Shown one piece after another: positions 53,507 to 61,443 of a stretch of DNA of 64,000 nucleotides (its first letter is position 1; the number at the start of each line of letters is the position of its first letter). The notes beneath the pieces are model-generated. The model did not search any database and was not told the DNA's origin. It saw only the letters and a list, made by a program, of their open reading frames with translations. Source of the DNA: Lachnospiraceae bacterium AD3010 (GTDB lineage Bacteria > Bacillota > Clostridia > Lachnospirales > Lachnospiraceae); NCBI GenBank assembly GCA_000622025.1, contig KK211389.1, positions 186,001-250,000 on the forward strand, in the 5' to 3' direction. Position numbers and translations under genes: made by a program.

Positions 53507-55066
53507 TCAGGATATACGCCTTAAAAACACCATATCATCCGTGCCAGCGTTCAGCATTTTATTGATGTCTCCCGCTAAAAGATACAGCCTGTCTGTTGAC
53601 TGATAAAACTCTTTTCCAAGTAGAAAGACATTGCCGTTCTTTACAGCCTTAAAATCTTTAAAAAGCTCCGACTTTGACAGAAGATCCTTTAATGATGAAA
53701 CGGATCCGTCTATTGTGGAATTATAAATAATATAGTCAGCATCCGATGCAAGATCATAGAAGCTCTCCATCGGAAGCGTAATGGCTGTGGAATCCCCGGG
53801 GTTATCAGCCGCTTCAGAGAAAGCGTTTTCCCCTCCGCCCTGAAGGATGAGATCCGTAATGTAATCTTCATCACTCCTTATTACTGCAAGTCCGCCGTTA
53901 TTGATATAAAAAAGAGCCACCTTTTTCCCGCTGCCGGCAATGCTTTTATACGAATCCAAAGCATCCGTGATCTCTGCAAAGGCCTTTTCTGCTTCCTCTT
54001 CCCTGTCAAGTATGGCTCCATAGGCATATATCCATTCGCTCTTTCCCGCGGCCGTTCTTTCATAGCTTGAATAGTCGGTGAAAACGGGAATTCCGAGATT
54101 CTTAAGCTGTTCCTTTGTTTCGGGGCTATGGAGTATCATTGTGGACTCTACCGCAAGGTCACAGCCTTTGTTTAAGAGGAGCTCATAATCCGGCGCATTG
54201 TACTTTCCGGCATATTCCATACTGCCATTTTCCATGGCTTTCTTCGGTGCATCGATAAACCATCCGCCTTCATCTGTTCCGGAAAAGCCTATCCTGTCAA
54301 CCGAACCCAGTGCGTCAAATAAAGACATGGCCCCGGTTGCAGCGACATAGATATTGCGGGGAGCTTTTATTACCGTCAGGTTTTCCGGAAGATCCTTTGG
54401 AAGCTCTTCTCCCTCGGGAATACAGAGATAATAGGATCTGTCTGCGACTCCGACTACTTTAACGCCCTTATCATAATAAAATACATCAAAGTATCTGGCA
54501 AACTTAAGTTCCAGTCTTTTCTTAAAGGTGTAACCCGGGATCTTTGGGGCATCACTGTCTGAAAAGCCCAATGCAGCCTTTGCCCTGACTCCGTCCTTTA
54601 ATTCTTCACTTTCTTCTTGCCCTTCCTTGTTTTCCTTATCAGAAGCCTTTTGGTCCCCGGAAAGGTGTCCGGGAGCTTCCTCATTAAGAGAGATATAGAG
54701 GCTGTACTCAATTTCATGAGGCGTTGACATTGCAGTGGTACAGCCAATAATCGTAAACTCACTGTCAAGAACTGCAGGTATCAGAAATGAAGAGCTCTTT
54801 TCCGTATAGCTGCCCTCGTAAAGCCTGTCATCAACCTTCACATAGGAATAATTGGGGCTTGAGAATACTATCAGTGCTTCACTTTTCCCTTTATCAAGAA
54901 TCACCTCATTACAGCTTATACTGACCCTGCCGCTGCCTCCCGAAAAAGAAAAGAAGACGGGTGAAAAGCTGCCGGAAGCGGGCTCCTTAAAACCTATGGA
55001 CAATAAAAGTACGGCAGCAAGCAGAGCTGCCGTAATAAAAGCATATAAAGTATTCTTTTTATTCAT
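53507..55066 (-). CDS. Membrane-anchored FecB/BtuF-type binding protein with extra N-terminal beta domain
   Basis: A 519-aa protein. The N-terminal hydrophobic segment (8-26) has no lipobox Cys, so it is anchored as an uncleaved helix or is secreted. Residues about 40-135 form a beta domain ('SGRVSISCNEVILDKGKSEALIVFSSPNYSYV', 'STPHEIEYSLYI' are its marks) of a kind found in clostridial iron/tetrapyrrole surface proteins. Residues about 230-519 are the periplasmic-binding fold ('DALGSVDRIGFSGTDEGGWF', 'YELLLNKGCDLAVES', 'GDSTAITLPMESFYDLASDADYIIYN'). Its start overlaps the upstream fusion gene by 8 nt. Confidence 0.88.
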   Translation of the reverse strand: MNKKNTLYAFITAALLAAVLLLSIGFKEPASGSFSPVFFSFSGGSGRVSISCNEVILDKGKSEALIVFSSPNYSYVKVDDRLYEGSYTEKSSSFLIPAVLDSEFTIIGCTTAMSTPHEIEYSLYISLNEEAPGHLSGDQKASDKENKEGQEESEELKDGVRAKAALGFSDSDAPKIPGYTFKKRLELKFARYFDVFYYDKGVKVVGVADRSYYLCIPEGEELPKDLPENLTVIKAPRNIYVAATGAMSLFDALGSVDRIGFSGTDEGGWFIDAPKKAMENGSMEYAGKYNAPDYELLLNKGCDLAVESTMILHSPETKEQLKNLGIPVFTDYSSYERTAAGKSEWIYAYGAILDREEEAEKAFAEITDALDSYKSIAGSGKKVALFYINNGGLAVIRSDEDYITDLILQGGGENAFSEAADNPGDSTAITLPMESFYDLASDADYIIYNSTIDGSVSSLKDLLSKSELFKDFKAVKNGNVFLLGKEFYQSTDRLYLLAGDINKMLNAGTDDMVFLRRIS

Positions 55067-56996
55067 GGATATTTCCGAATTGCGATACGGTTCTCACATA
55101 CTCTTCGGGAAGCCCTATATCAAAGCACTCCGCATCCGGAAGAAAACCGTTCATACCGTATTTTTCCCGTACAGTATCCAGAACAGCCGTGAGACCGAAT
55201 TCCTGTCCCTCTGTGGGACTTCCGCCCTTTATGACCCTGTCAAGCTCCGAAAAAACCTCGGGTGTAAGAACGTACTCCCCGAAGGTCGCGTAATACTTCT
55301 TTTCCTTCCTTGAATTCATTACTCCCAGATACTCGGATGCATAGTCTCCCGTAGGCTTTTCCACCATGGAGTCAGCCTTCAGCAGGGTTTCATCCTCATT
55401 TTCCCATATACCATGGACTATGCCGTAATGGACCACCCTTTCTTTTGGTACTTCCATAAGGGCGATAAGCAGCTTACCGGTCTCATAGAATGCATCCATT
55501 ACCTGCTTCGTGGCATTTATTTCATTATTGGATCTATAGAGGAAATCCCCCAGGGTAAGGAGTACCGGATCATCCTTCGCAAAATCCCGGGCGAGATAGA
55601 CCGCGTGTCCGAAGCCAAGGCGCTCTTTCTGGTAGATATATCTAATGTGCTTTCCGATGTCCTCTATCCTCTCCTCCATATAACGCTTGTCATCTGGAAG
55701 CTTTGAAAGATGCTCCGTTGACAGTGGAGTAAAGAACTCATCAAAGTCGGCCCTGTCCTCTTCACCGATTATAAGGGCGATATCCTCTATCCCGGAATCA
55801 ATAAGCTCCTCTAAGAGTATAAGTATTGCGGGCTTTAAGAGTCCGTCCTTATCGGGAACAGGAAGGAAGCACTTTTTAACCGACTTTGTAGCGGGGAAAA
55901 CCCTTGTTCCGAATCCGGCAAGAGGAACTACAGCCTTTCTTATCTGCTGTCCCGGCTTAAGGGTAAGCCGGAATGAGGGCATACCTCTTTTCTTTTCCAG
56001 ATACTGACAGAGCTTCTCTGCATCGCTGTCACTCTTTGCGAGAAACTGTACAGTACCGTCCCCCTGGGAGCCAACACCCTTTCCCCCGAAAATTAGCTTT
56101 CTTATCTCCGGATCCTTAAGCACGGAATGGAGGACAGGAGCCCTAAGCTCCGTACAGGCAGGTGCCACCTTTTTATCGAAGTTCTCCTGAACCTCATCCA
56201 TAAGGCGTCCGACTTTAGCTTTATCTCCCTCCGAAAGAGCTCTTATTACCGCCTCATTAAACCTTAAATTATCCGGTCCCAGCGCCTCCTGCACTGATCT
56301 GTCCAGGTCACTTTCCGCAAATGGAAAGCATTTATTAAGATCTGCCAGGATCTTTATGGTGTCCTTTGAAGCCATAAGGTTTGCGATGACCCAGTTAAAG
56401 GTAGCACCCACCCTTAATGGCCGTGAGCTTATCTCAATACCGTCAAAGCCCATCAGTACCGGCTTCACTCCGTATGCACAGGCCTGATCCAGACGGCCGC
56501 ATCTCGATGGAGTCCTCTGCTCTCCCCGAAAGGCCGCCTGCATCTCACCCTGAACGTTCATTTTCAGATTGTAAAGACGGTTAAAGGCACGGGCTACAAG
56601 AACACAGATCGCGGCAGATGAGGAAAGACCGCTCTTTAGGGGAAGATCCATACGGGTAACATTTATCTTTACCCCGCCCACACTGTAATTATCGTTTATA
56701 TAGGAGGCGACTCCCGCTACATACGAGAAGAAGCCGCCCTCTGAAGCGATATTGATCAATTTTTCGGAATCCATTTCGGAACGGAGCTCTTCACCCTTGT
56801 AAAACTCAAGGTCGCTCCGCACTATGAATTCTTCAGATCTTTCACAGACAGCGTATATCCCCTGCTCTATTCCGGTGACAACTGCCTGTCCCCTGCAAAG
56901 TGCAGAATTCGTACTTCTGTACATACCTGCCCAGTCGGAATGCTCTCCGAAGAGACAAAGCCTCCCGGGCACAAAAAGCTCTATGTTCTTTTCCAT
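55059..56996 (-). CDS. Fusion of GHMP sugar kinase and UTP-sugar-1-phosphate uridylyltransferase
   Basis: A 645-aa two-domain protein. Residues 1-345 are a GHMP kinase: 'VPGRLCLFGEHSDWAG' (sugar site as in galactokinase), ATP loop 'LPLKSGLSSSAAICVLVARAF', 'FGGKGVGSQGDGTVQFL'. Residues about 355-640 are a GalU-type nucleotidyltransferase: 'VVPLAGFGTRVFPATKSVKKCFLPV', 'KERLGFGHAVYLARDF', 'LTLGDFLYRSN', 'SMVEKPTGDYASEYLG'. Together it could turn a free sugar into UDP-sugar in two steps. Substrate unknown (glucuronate, galactose and arabinose-type sugars are candidates). It overlaps the binding-protein gene, so the two are co-expressed. Confidence 0.88.
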   Translation of the reverse strand: MEKNIELFVPGRLCLFGEHSDWAGMYRSTNSALCRGQAVVTGIEQGIYAVCERSEEFIVRSDLEFYKGEELRSEMDSEKLINIASEGGFFSYVAGVASYINDNYSVGGVKINVTRMDLPLKSGLSSSAAICVLVARAFNRLYNLKMNVQGEMQAAFRGEQRTPSRCGRLDQACAYGVKPVLMGFDGIEISSRPLRVGATFNWVIANLMASKDTIKILADLNKCFPFAESDLDRSVQEALGPDNLRFNEAVIRALSEGDKAKVGRLMDEVQENFDKKVAPACTELRAPVLHSVLKDPEIRKLIFGGKGVGSQGDGTVQFLAKSDSDAEKLCQYLEKKRGMPSFRLTLKPGQQIRKAVVPLAGFGTRVFPATKSVKKCFLPVPDKDGLLKPAILILLEELIDSGIEDIALIIGEEDRADFDEFFTPLSTEHLSKLPDDKRYMEERIEDIGKHIRYIYQKERLGFGHAVYLARDFAKDDPVLLTLGDFLYRSNNEINATKQVMDAFYETGKLLIALMEVPKERVVHYGIVHGIWENEDETLLKADSMVEKPTGDYASEYLGVMNSRKEKKYYATFGEYVLTPEVFSELDRVIKGGSPTEGQEFGLTAVLDTVREKYGMNGFLPDAECFDIGLPEEYVRTVSQFGNIHE

Positions 56997-57017
56997 GCCA
57001 AATGCTTTCCTATCTTC

Positions 57018-57632
57018 TCAACCGATCTTATTGTAGATCTCCTCTACCTTCTTCCAGTCAAGAACCTCCCAGAACTCCTTTACATAGTCGGCTCTCAGGT
57101 TTTTATACTTAAGGTAATATGCGTGCTCCCACACATCAAGTGCAAGAATGGGAGTTCTTCCCGTACCCTCGCTTATGGGATTATCCTGATTGGGGGATGC
57201 GGATACGAAAAGATTACCCTCCTTATCAGCCGATAAAAATGACCATCCTGAGCCGAACTGCCCTATAGCTGCTTTGGAAAGCCTGTCCTTAACCTCATCA
57301 AGACTCCCGAAGGTCTCATTGATCTTTTCAAGAAGCTTTCCTGAAGGGGCTTTTGCGGGATCCGCTGAAAGGGTCGAGAAATAAAGATTATGGTTATAGT
57401 AGCCTCCTCCCTGATTTCTTAAGCCCTTCCTCAGGGTCTCATCGGAAATGCTGTCAAGGCTTCCTAAGATCTCCGCAGCATCCTTATCCGCTGCTCCCGC
57501 CTTTTCCGCAAGCTCATTAAACATCTTTGTATAAGCTGCATGGTGCTTTCCGTAATGGGTTTCCATAGTAAGCTTATCGATATGCGGCTCCAGTGCATCC
57601 ATACCAAATCCAAGTTCTACCTGACTAAACAT
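57018..57632 (-). CDS. sodA: Fe/Mn superoxide dismutase
   Basis: A 204-aa enzyme converting superoxide to peroxide and oxygen. Metal ligands: His in 'METHYGKHHAAY' (about 26), His in 'GGGYYNHNLYFS' (about 78), Asp and His in 'ALDVWEHAYYLKYKN' (about 163/167). 'GQFGSGWSFL' carries the Gln/Gly determinants near the metal. Fe or Mn use cannot be told reliably. GGAGGA lies before the ATG. Encoded 21 nt before the kinase fusion, which it may precede in one transcript. Confidence 0.95.
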   Translation of the reverse strand: MFSQVELGFGMDALEPHIDKLTMETHYGKHHAAYTKMFNELAEKAGAADKDAAEILGSLDSISDETLRKGLRNQGGGYYNHNLYFSTLSADPAKAPSGKLLEKINETFGSLDEVKDRLSKAAIGQFGSGWSFLSADKEGNLFVSASPNQDNPISEGTGRTPILALDVWEHAYYLKYKNLRADYVKEFWEVLDWKKVEEIYNKIG

Positions 57633-57663
57633 ATGAATATCCTCCTTTTTATAAAATAGTAAA

Positions 57664-57692
57664 CAGGCGGCAGTGCCGCCTGCTCTATTATA
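57664..57692 (-). promoter_or_regulatory. Promoter -10 and leader hairpin of the superoxide dismutase gene
   Basis: Minus-strand TATAAT (57692-57687) is followed at once by a perfect 8-bp stem CAGGCGGC/GCCGCCTG around ACT (57682-57664). The stem would fall at the transcript 5' end or act as operator. A terminator role is less likely because only a mixed T run follows. Confidence 0.45.
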
Positions 57693-57741
57693 CTACTTTA
57701 TTACTATGATTTCATCCAGATTCTGATTCCAAAGAATCCCC

Positions 57742-57849
57742 TGTCATCCTGAGGGCTTCATTATCTGTCATTCTGAGGGCTTCAGCCCGAAGAATCTTCC
57801 CCTAAAAGAATCCCCTGTCATCCTGAGGGCCAAAGCCCGAAGGATCTTC
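57742..57849. repeat. Three TGTCATYCTGAGGGC-type repeats
   Basis: Copies start near 57742, 57766 and 57816. They read TGTCATYCTGAGGGCYT followed, in two of them, by CAGCCCGAAGAATCTT or AAGCCCGAAGGATCTT, with the inner GGGC/GCCC stem intact. They fill the gap between the superoxide dismutase leader and the end of dhaL. Confidence 0.85.
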
Positions 57850-57883
57850 CCCCAGGGATTACTCTACTCTCCCGTACACCATT

Positions 57884-58522
57884 TCACGCTGAAATAAAAG
57901 CGCACATCGCTTCAAGGAGATATTTCCCTACCGTAGCTCCCTGGTCACATACACCTATGCTTGCGGCTTCGTGGACCGCAGCCTTTCCGAATTTGGGCTT
58001 CATATCCTTCGTGGCTTCGCAGCCCTCCTCTGCTCCCTCTTTGGCGGCAAGTGCAGTTTCTGCAAGGGATGCTCCCCCGGAAGCTTTTTCCTCCGCTTTT
58101 GAAGCTGCTTTATCGATGGCATCGAGAACCGTTCTGTCTCCGACCTCGCATTTTCCACGTTTTTTTATGCCGTCAGCGTAGCCCCTCAGGAACAGGGCGA
58201 ATTTTGAAGCATCCATCTCCTTTTCACCGTTAAGCCGCTTTCCTCCCTCCATGATACCGCTCGCCATAAGGGTTCCCATGGTTGAAGGAACGATAGCTGC
58301 CATACGGCTTCCTGCCTTAAATAAGGTCTTTCCGATATTGCCCTCCTCCGTATTCTCCTTTACGAGTCCCGGCATGGCGGAAAAGCCCTTCTCCATAGTA
58401 AGACCCAGATCTCCGTCACCCATCTTCGCGTCCATATCACAGAGCTCGTCCTTCTTTTCCGCAAACACTCCTGCCAAAGCTTCAAAAAGTCCGGGCAGAT
58501 CTTCAATTCCTATTTTTTCCAT
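57884..58522 (-). CDS. dhaL: Dihydroxyacetone kinase subunit DhaL (ADP/ATP-binding)
   Basis: A 212-aa all-helical subunit that holds the nucleotide. Mg-nucleotide motif 'MDAKMGDGDLGLTMEKGF' (Asp trio, about 30-47), 'GSRMAAIVPSTMGTLMASG' and 'KCEVGDRTVLDAIDKA'. With DhaK it phosphorylates dihydroxyacetone or a similar ketose. No DhaM is present, so ATP use or a distant DhaM is open. It belongs with the dhaK operon but is cut off from it by a terminator and about 220 bp of repeats. Confidence 0.93.
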   Translation of the reverse strand: MEKIGIEDLPGLFEALAGVFAEKKDELCDMDAKMGDGDLGLTMEKGFSAMPGLVKENTEEGNIGKTLFKAGSRMAAIVPSTMGTLMASGIMEGGKRLNGEKEMDASKFALFLRGYADGIKKRGKCEVGDRTVLDAIDKAASKAEEKASGGASLAETALAAKEGAEEGCEATKDMKPKFGKAAVHEAASIGVCDQGATVGKYLLEAMCAFISA

Positions 58523-58545
58523 TTTCTCGTCCTTTCATATATGAT

Positions 58546-58762
58546 AAGATCCTTCGCTTCGCTCAGGATGACAGCTTTTTGTCATTCTGAGGGCTTTAGC
58601 CCGAAGAATCTTCTTCTCTGAATGAAAGATCCTTCGCTTCGCAGAATATCTTTTGTTTTCTCTTCACCCAACATCTTTTCGCTTTGCTCAAAGATGTCGC
58701 CGTGCCATCAGTCCTTCGGACGATGGCATATGTCATTCTGAGGGCTTCAGCCCGAAGAATCC
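58546..58762. repeat. Mixed block of TGTCATTCTGAG repeats and hairpins between dhaK and dhaL
   Basis: The block contains a reverse copy (58546-58573), forward GGGC-type copies (from about 58579 and 58731) and a partial reverse copy (58626-58646). It also has the hairpins ACATCTTT/AAAGATGT (about 58671-58697) and TGCCATC-AGTCC/GGAC-GATGGCA (about 58702-58727). No coding frame is recognised in 58523-58823. Confidence 0.8.
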
Positions 58763-58769
58763 TGATTTA

Positions 58770-58800
58770 TAAAAGCCGCCCGGAAATATCCCTCCGGGCG
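58770..58800 (-). terminator. Terminator after dhaK
   Basis: On the minus strand CGCCCGGA pairs with TCCGGGCG around GGGATATT, followed by GCTTTTAT. It lies 24 nt after the dhaK stop. Confidence 0.8.
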
Positions 58801-58823
58801 ACATAAAAAACTTCCTATTCTTT

Positions 58824-59819
58824 TTACGCCTGAGAATAAAACGGCGTATTAACAGGCATATCGAGCCACTTCTTCATCTCGTCGTCTGCGATCCTTAAGA
58901 TAGATATAGACGCGCCCGCCATTTCCATACTGGTGGCATATTCTCCCACGAAGGTCCTGTAGATCTTTATACCCTTACTGTCAAGTATCTCACTAACATT
59001 TCCTGACAGGATATAGAGCTCCTCAAGGCTTGTGGCACCGAGTCCGTTTATTAAGATCGACACCTCTTCACCGGAGGATACGGGCATATCGTCAAGTATC
59101 TCCTTAACAGCCTCTTCCGCGAGCTCCTTAGCGGTCTTTACCGGCCCGTTCCAGACACCGGGCTCACCGTGGATACCCATTCCGAAAGCCATCTCATTTT
59201 CTTCAAGAGTGAAATTGGAGTGACCGATCTCCGGGATTATGCATGGAGTAAGCGCAAAGCCCACTGTCCTTGTATTATCCTTTGCCTTCTTCGCGGCATT
59301 GAGAACCTCATCAAGGCTCCCCATTTCAGCAGCCTTTGCACCGGCACACTTGTACATAAAGAAGATGCCTGCAACTCCCCTTCTCAAAGCGGGATCCTTA
59401 TTTGAAATAACATCATCGGCACCGACTATGCTCTTTACCTCGATATCATCCATCTCAAGCATTTCAGCCGCCATATCGAAGTTCATTATATCGCCGGTGT
59501 AATTTCCGTAGAGATAAAGGATGCCGGCGCCTGCCTCCACCTCCTTTGATACATTGTAGATCTGCTCGGATGAAGGAGACTGGAACACTCCTCCCACACC
59601 GCAGCCATCCAGAAGGTTTTCACCGACATACCCTAAGAATAAGGGAAGGTGTCCGGTTCCGCCACCTGTAATAATGGCAACCTTGCCGTCCTTCTTCTTT
59701 GCGGTGCAATAGCAGCGGAGATCGTCATTTACATACTTTACCTGATCTCCATGTGCCCTATATATGCCCTTAAGCATATCATCCGTATAGTTTTCGGGTG
59801 CATTTATTATCTTTTTCAT
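58824..59819 (-). CDS. dhaK: Dihydroxyacetone kinase subunit DhaK
   Basis: A 331-aa substrate-binding subunit. The ketose forms a hemiaminal with the His in 'FGMGIHGEPGVWNG' (about 217). Other motifs are 'IITGGGTGHLPLFLGYVG' and 'NYTGDIMNFDMAAEML'. The start at 59819 overlaps the FucU/RbsD stop by 4 nt (ATGA); an ATG two codons earlier is possible. Its place in the RuBisCO-like/transketolase operon suggests its natural substrate is a product of that pathway (dihydroxyacetone, erythrulose or another short ketose). Confidence 0.93.
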   Translation of the reverse strand: MKKIINAPENYTDDMLKGIYRAHGDQVKYVNDDLRCYCTAKKKDGKVAIITGGGTGHLPLFLGYVGENLLDGCGVGGVFQSPSSEQIYNVSKEVEAGAGILYLYGNYTGDIMNFDMAAEMLEMDDIEVKSIVGADDVISNKDPALRRGVAGIFFMYKCAGAKAAEMGSLDEVLNAAKKAKDNTRTVGFALTPCIIPEIGHSNFTLEENEMAFGMGIHGEPGVWNGPVKTAKELAEEAVKEILDDMPVSSGEEVSILINGLGATSLEELYILSGNVSEILDSKGIKIYRTFVGEYATSMEMAGASISILRIADDEMKKWLDMPVNTPFYSQA

Positions 59820-60259
59820 AAACATCCTTTCTGAATTATGATGCAGGCATAGAAGGCATGCTCCGTGGTTGAAACAACCGCGTATGCGTCTTTGGCTGCG
59901 TCATAAAACTTAAATCTGTCCATATACTGTACCGCGTCCTTGCCGCGTTTATCGTACTTCGAAACAATATCCGTAAACTCCTGCCACACGGGACATTCAA
60001 GATCCTTATGCATTTCCATCTTGTCCATTATGGTCACGGGCTTCTCCACAAAATCATCCAGCGGAAAGAGCTTAAGGATCGCATCCAGAAGCTCCGTTGC
60101 CTTGTGACCGTCACAGCGGATATTGATGTGCCCCTTTTCCTCTGCAACCGCTGCTGCCGGGAAATTGGCATCACCGATCACGAGGGTATCCCCATGACCC
60201 ATTTTGTGCAGTATCCTTAAAAGATCCGGTGAGATAATGTCCGGAATTCCCTTTAACAT
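59816..60259 (-). CDS. RbsD/FucU-family sugar mutarotase
   Basis: A 147-aa protein interconverting sugar anomers (pyranose/furanose or alpha/beta). Family marks: 'MLKGIPDIISPDLLRILHKMGHGDTLVIGDANFPA' start with the catalytic His, and 'DKMEMHKDLECPVWQEF' and 'AVVSTTEHAFYACIIIQKG' near the end. It looks more like FucU than RbsD. In this operon it would equilibrate the free sugar entering or leaving the pathway. Overlaps dhaK by 4 nt and follows the RuBisCO-like gene by 14 nt. Confidence 0.92.
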   Translation of the reverse strand: MLKGIPDIISPDLLRILHKMGHGDTLVIGDANFPAAAVAEEKGHINIRCDGHKATELLDAILKLFPLDDFVEKPVTIMDKMEMHKDLECPVWQEFTDIVSKYDKRGKDAVQYMDRFKFYDAAKDAYAVVSTTEHAFYACIIIQKGCL

Positions 60260-60273
60260 ACCTTCATCCTCCT

Positions 60274-61428
60274 TTATTTCTCTTCCAGCTTATCCTTAAA
60301 TTTCCTGCAGTTCTCCGTAAGTCCTCCGGGGGATGTGAAAAGACTGCCGCCGATAAGAAGAGAAACATCATTCCCGTAGAAGCGCCTCATCTCATCAATA
60401 CGTTCAACCTTCATTCCGCCCGCAGGTGAGACCGCCATAGGCTTAATGACACCCAGATCCTCAAGAGCCATTTCCTGTATACCGTGGCACTGTTCCTCAC
60501 TGAAGGAGAAACGTCCGCCGAAATTCGGGAACACCATAATATCTGCGCCTGCATATCTCGGAAGCTGTCCGATAAGGCACTCCACGTCTATGCCGCCTCT
60601 GCCCCGGTCGATATAGCAGCCGATAAAGGCAGGATGCCCCACAACCACAAGGTCAGTATGCCTCGAAGCATAGTAGAGCATATCAAAGCCCACAAGACCC
60701 GGTGCGAACATAACGCCTCCGGCACCGTACTCCTCGGCCACACTTATCCTGTCAAGCATTGAGGAAAACGCGCCGGAAAGATTCGGAACGTAGACTGTAT
60801 GTCCCTTTGTCTCATCATTTGCTTTTCTTACGGCAGCGGACACCTTCTTTACCCTGTCCCTGTACTCCGCAAAGCTCTGGTTCATAAGACCATGATCGTC
60901 CTTGATTAGATCGATCCCTCCAAGCGCACACCTGTACGCTTCCTCTGCAAGGGCTTCAGAAGGAAGCCCCAGAGGTTTAAGTGCGGTGAAGGAAAGGGGA
61001 CGGTCCTTAGCATCAAGGAGTTCCCTTAAACCGGGGAGACCCCTTTTAGGTCCCGGGAATATCTCCTTCATCTTTTCAGAGATATCCACTCTCTCTACTG
61101 TAATATCCGGAAGTATGCTGGAATTACCGAATACCGCATTTATGAACTGGGGGAAGTCCTCTCCCACGTTCTCCGAAGCATAGCTTAGGACCGCTCTGAA
61201 GGCACCGTTTCCGGCATCCTTAAATTCCTCTATTTTTCCGATCACATCGCTCTGGATGGTCTCGCACTCTATGTGCTCAGCGGGGAACTCCACCGACTGC
61301 TCAACACACATGGTCTTTGCCATTTCAAGTGCTTCCTTTTCACCGGCTCTTATTCTGTATGTGACCGTAAACCTGTCTCCGGAGATCTGGGACTTTAATA
61401 CCGCGTCATCATAATACTTAAACTTCAA
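60274..61428 (-). CDS. RuBisCO-like protein (form IV type)
   Basis: A 384-aa homologue of the RuBisCO large subunit. The N-terminal domain (1-130) and TIM barrel show 'SFTALKPLGLPSEALAEEAYRCALGGIDLIKDDHGLMNQ'-type sequence over 150-190. The Lys of the carbamate site is kept (IKDDH), but Glu of KDDE is His, the second Lys of KPK is Leu (KPLG), and the loop-6 Lys motif is replaced by 'VFPNFGGRFSFSEEQC'. Carboxylation of RuBP is thus unlikely. Isomerase or decarboxylase activity on a pentulose- or apionate-type phosphate, as in characterised RLPs, is expected. Flanked by transketolase and FucU genes. Confidence 0.92.
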   Translation of the reverse strand: MKFKYYDDAVLKSQISGDRFTVTYRIRAGEKEALEMAKTMCVEQSVEFPAEHIECETIQSDVIGKIEEFKDAGNGAFRAVLSYASENVGEDFPQFINAVFGNSSILPDITVERVDISEKMKEIFPGPKRGLPGLRELLDAKDRPLSFTALKPLGLPSEALAEEAYRCALGGIDLIKDDHGLMNQSFAEYRDRVKKVSAAVRKANDETKGHTVYVPNLSGAFSSMLDRISVAEEYGAGGVMFAPGLVGFDMLYYASRHTDLVVVGHPAFIGCYIDRGRGGIDVECLIGQLPRYAGADIMVFPNFGGRFSFSEEQCHGIQEMALEDLGVIKPMAVSPAGGMKVERIDEMRRFYGNDVSLLIGGSLFTSPGGLTENCRKFKDKLEEK

Positions 61429-61443
61429 TTCACCGACCTCCGT

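Noticed and set aside
60274-61428. True RuBisCO large subunit and a CO2-fixing or AMP pathway
   Set aside because: Several catalytic residues are changed, and there is no small subunit, phosphoribulokinase or AMP phosphorylase. The MtnA-like gene is closer to methylthioribose-1-P isomerase than to ribose-1,5-bisphosphate isomerase.
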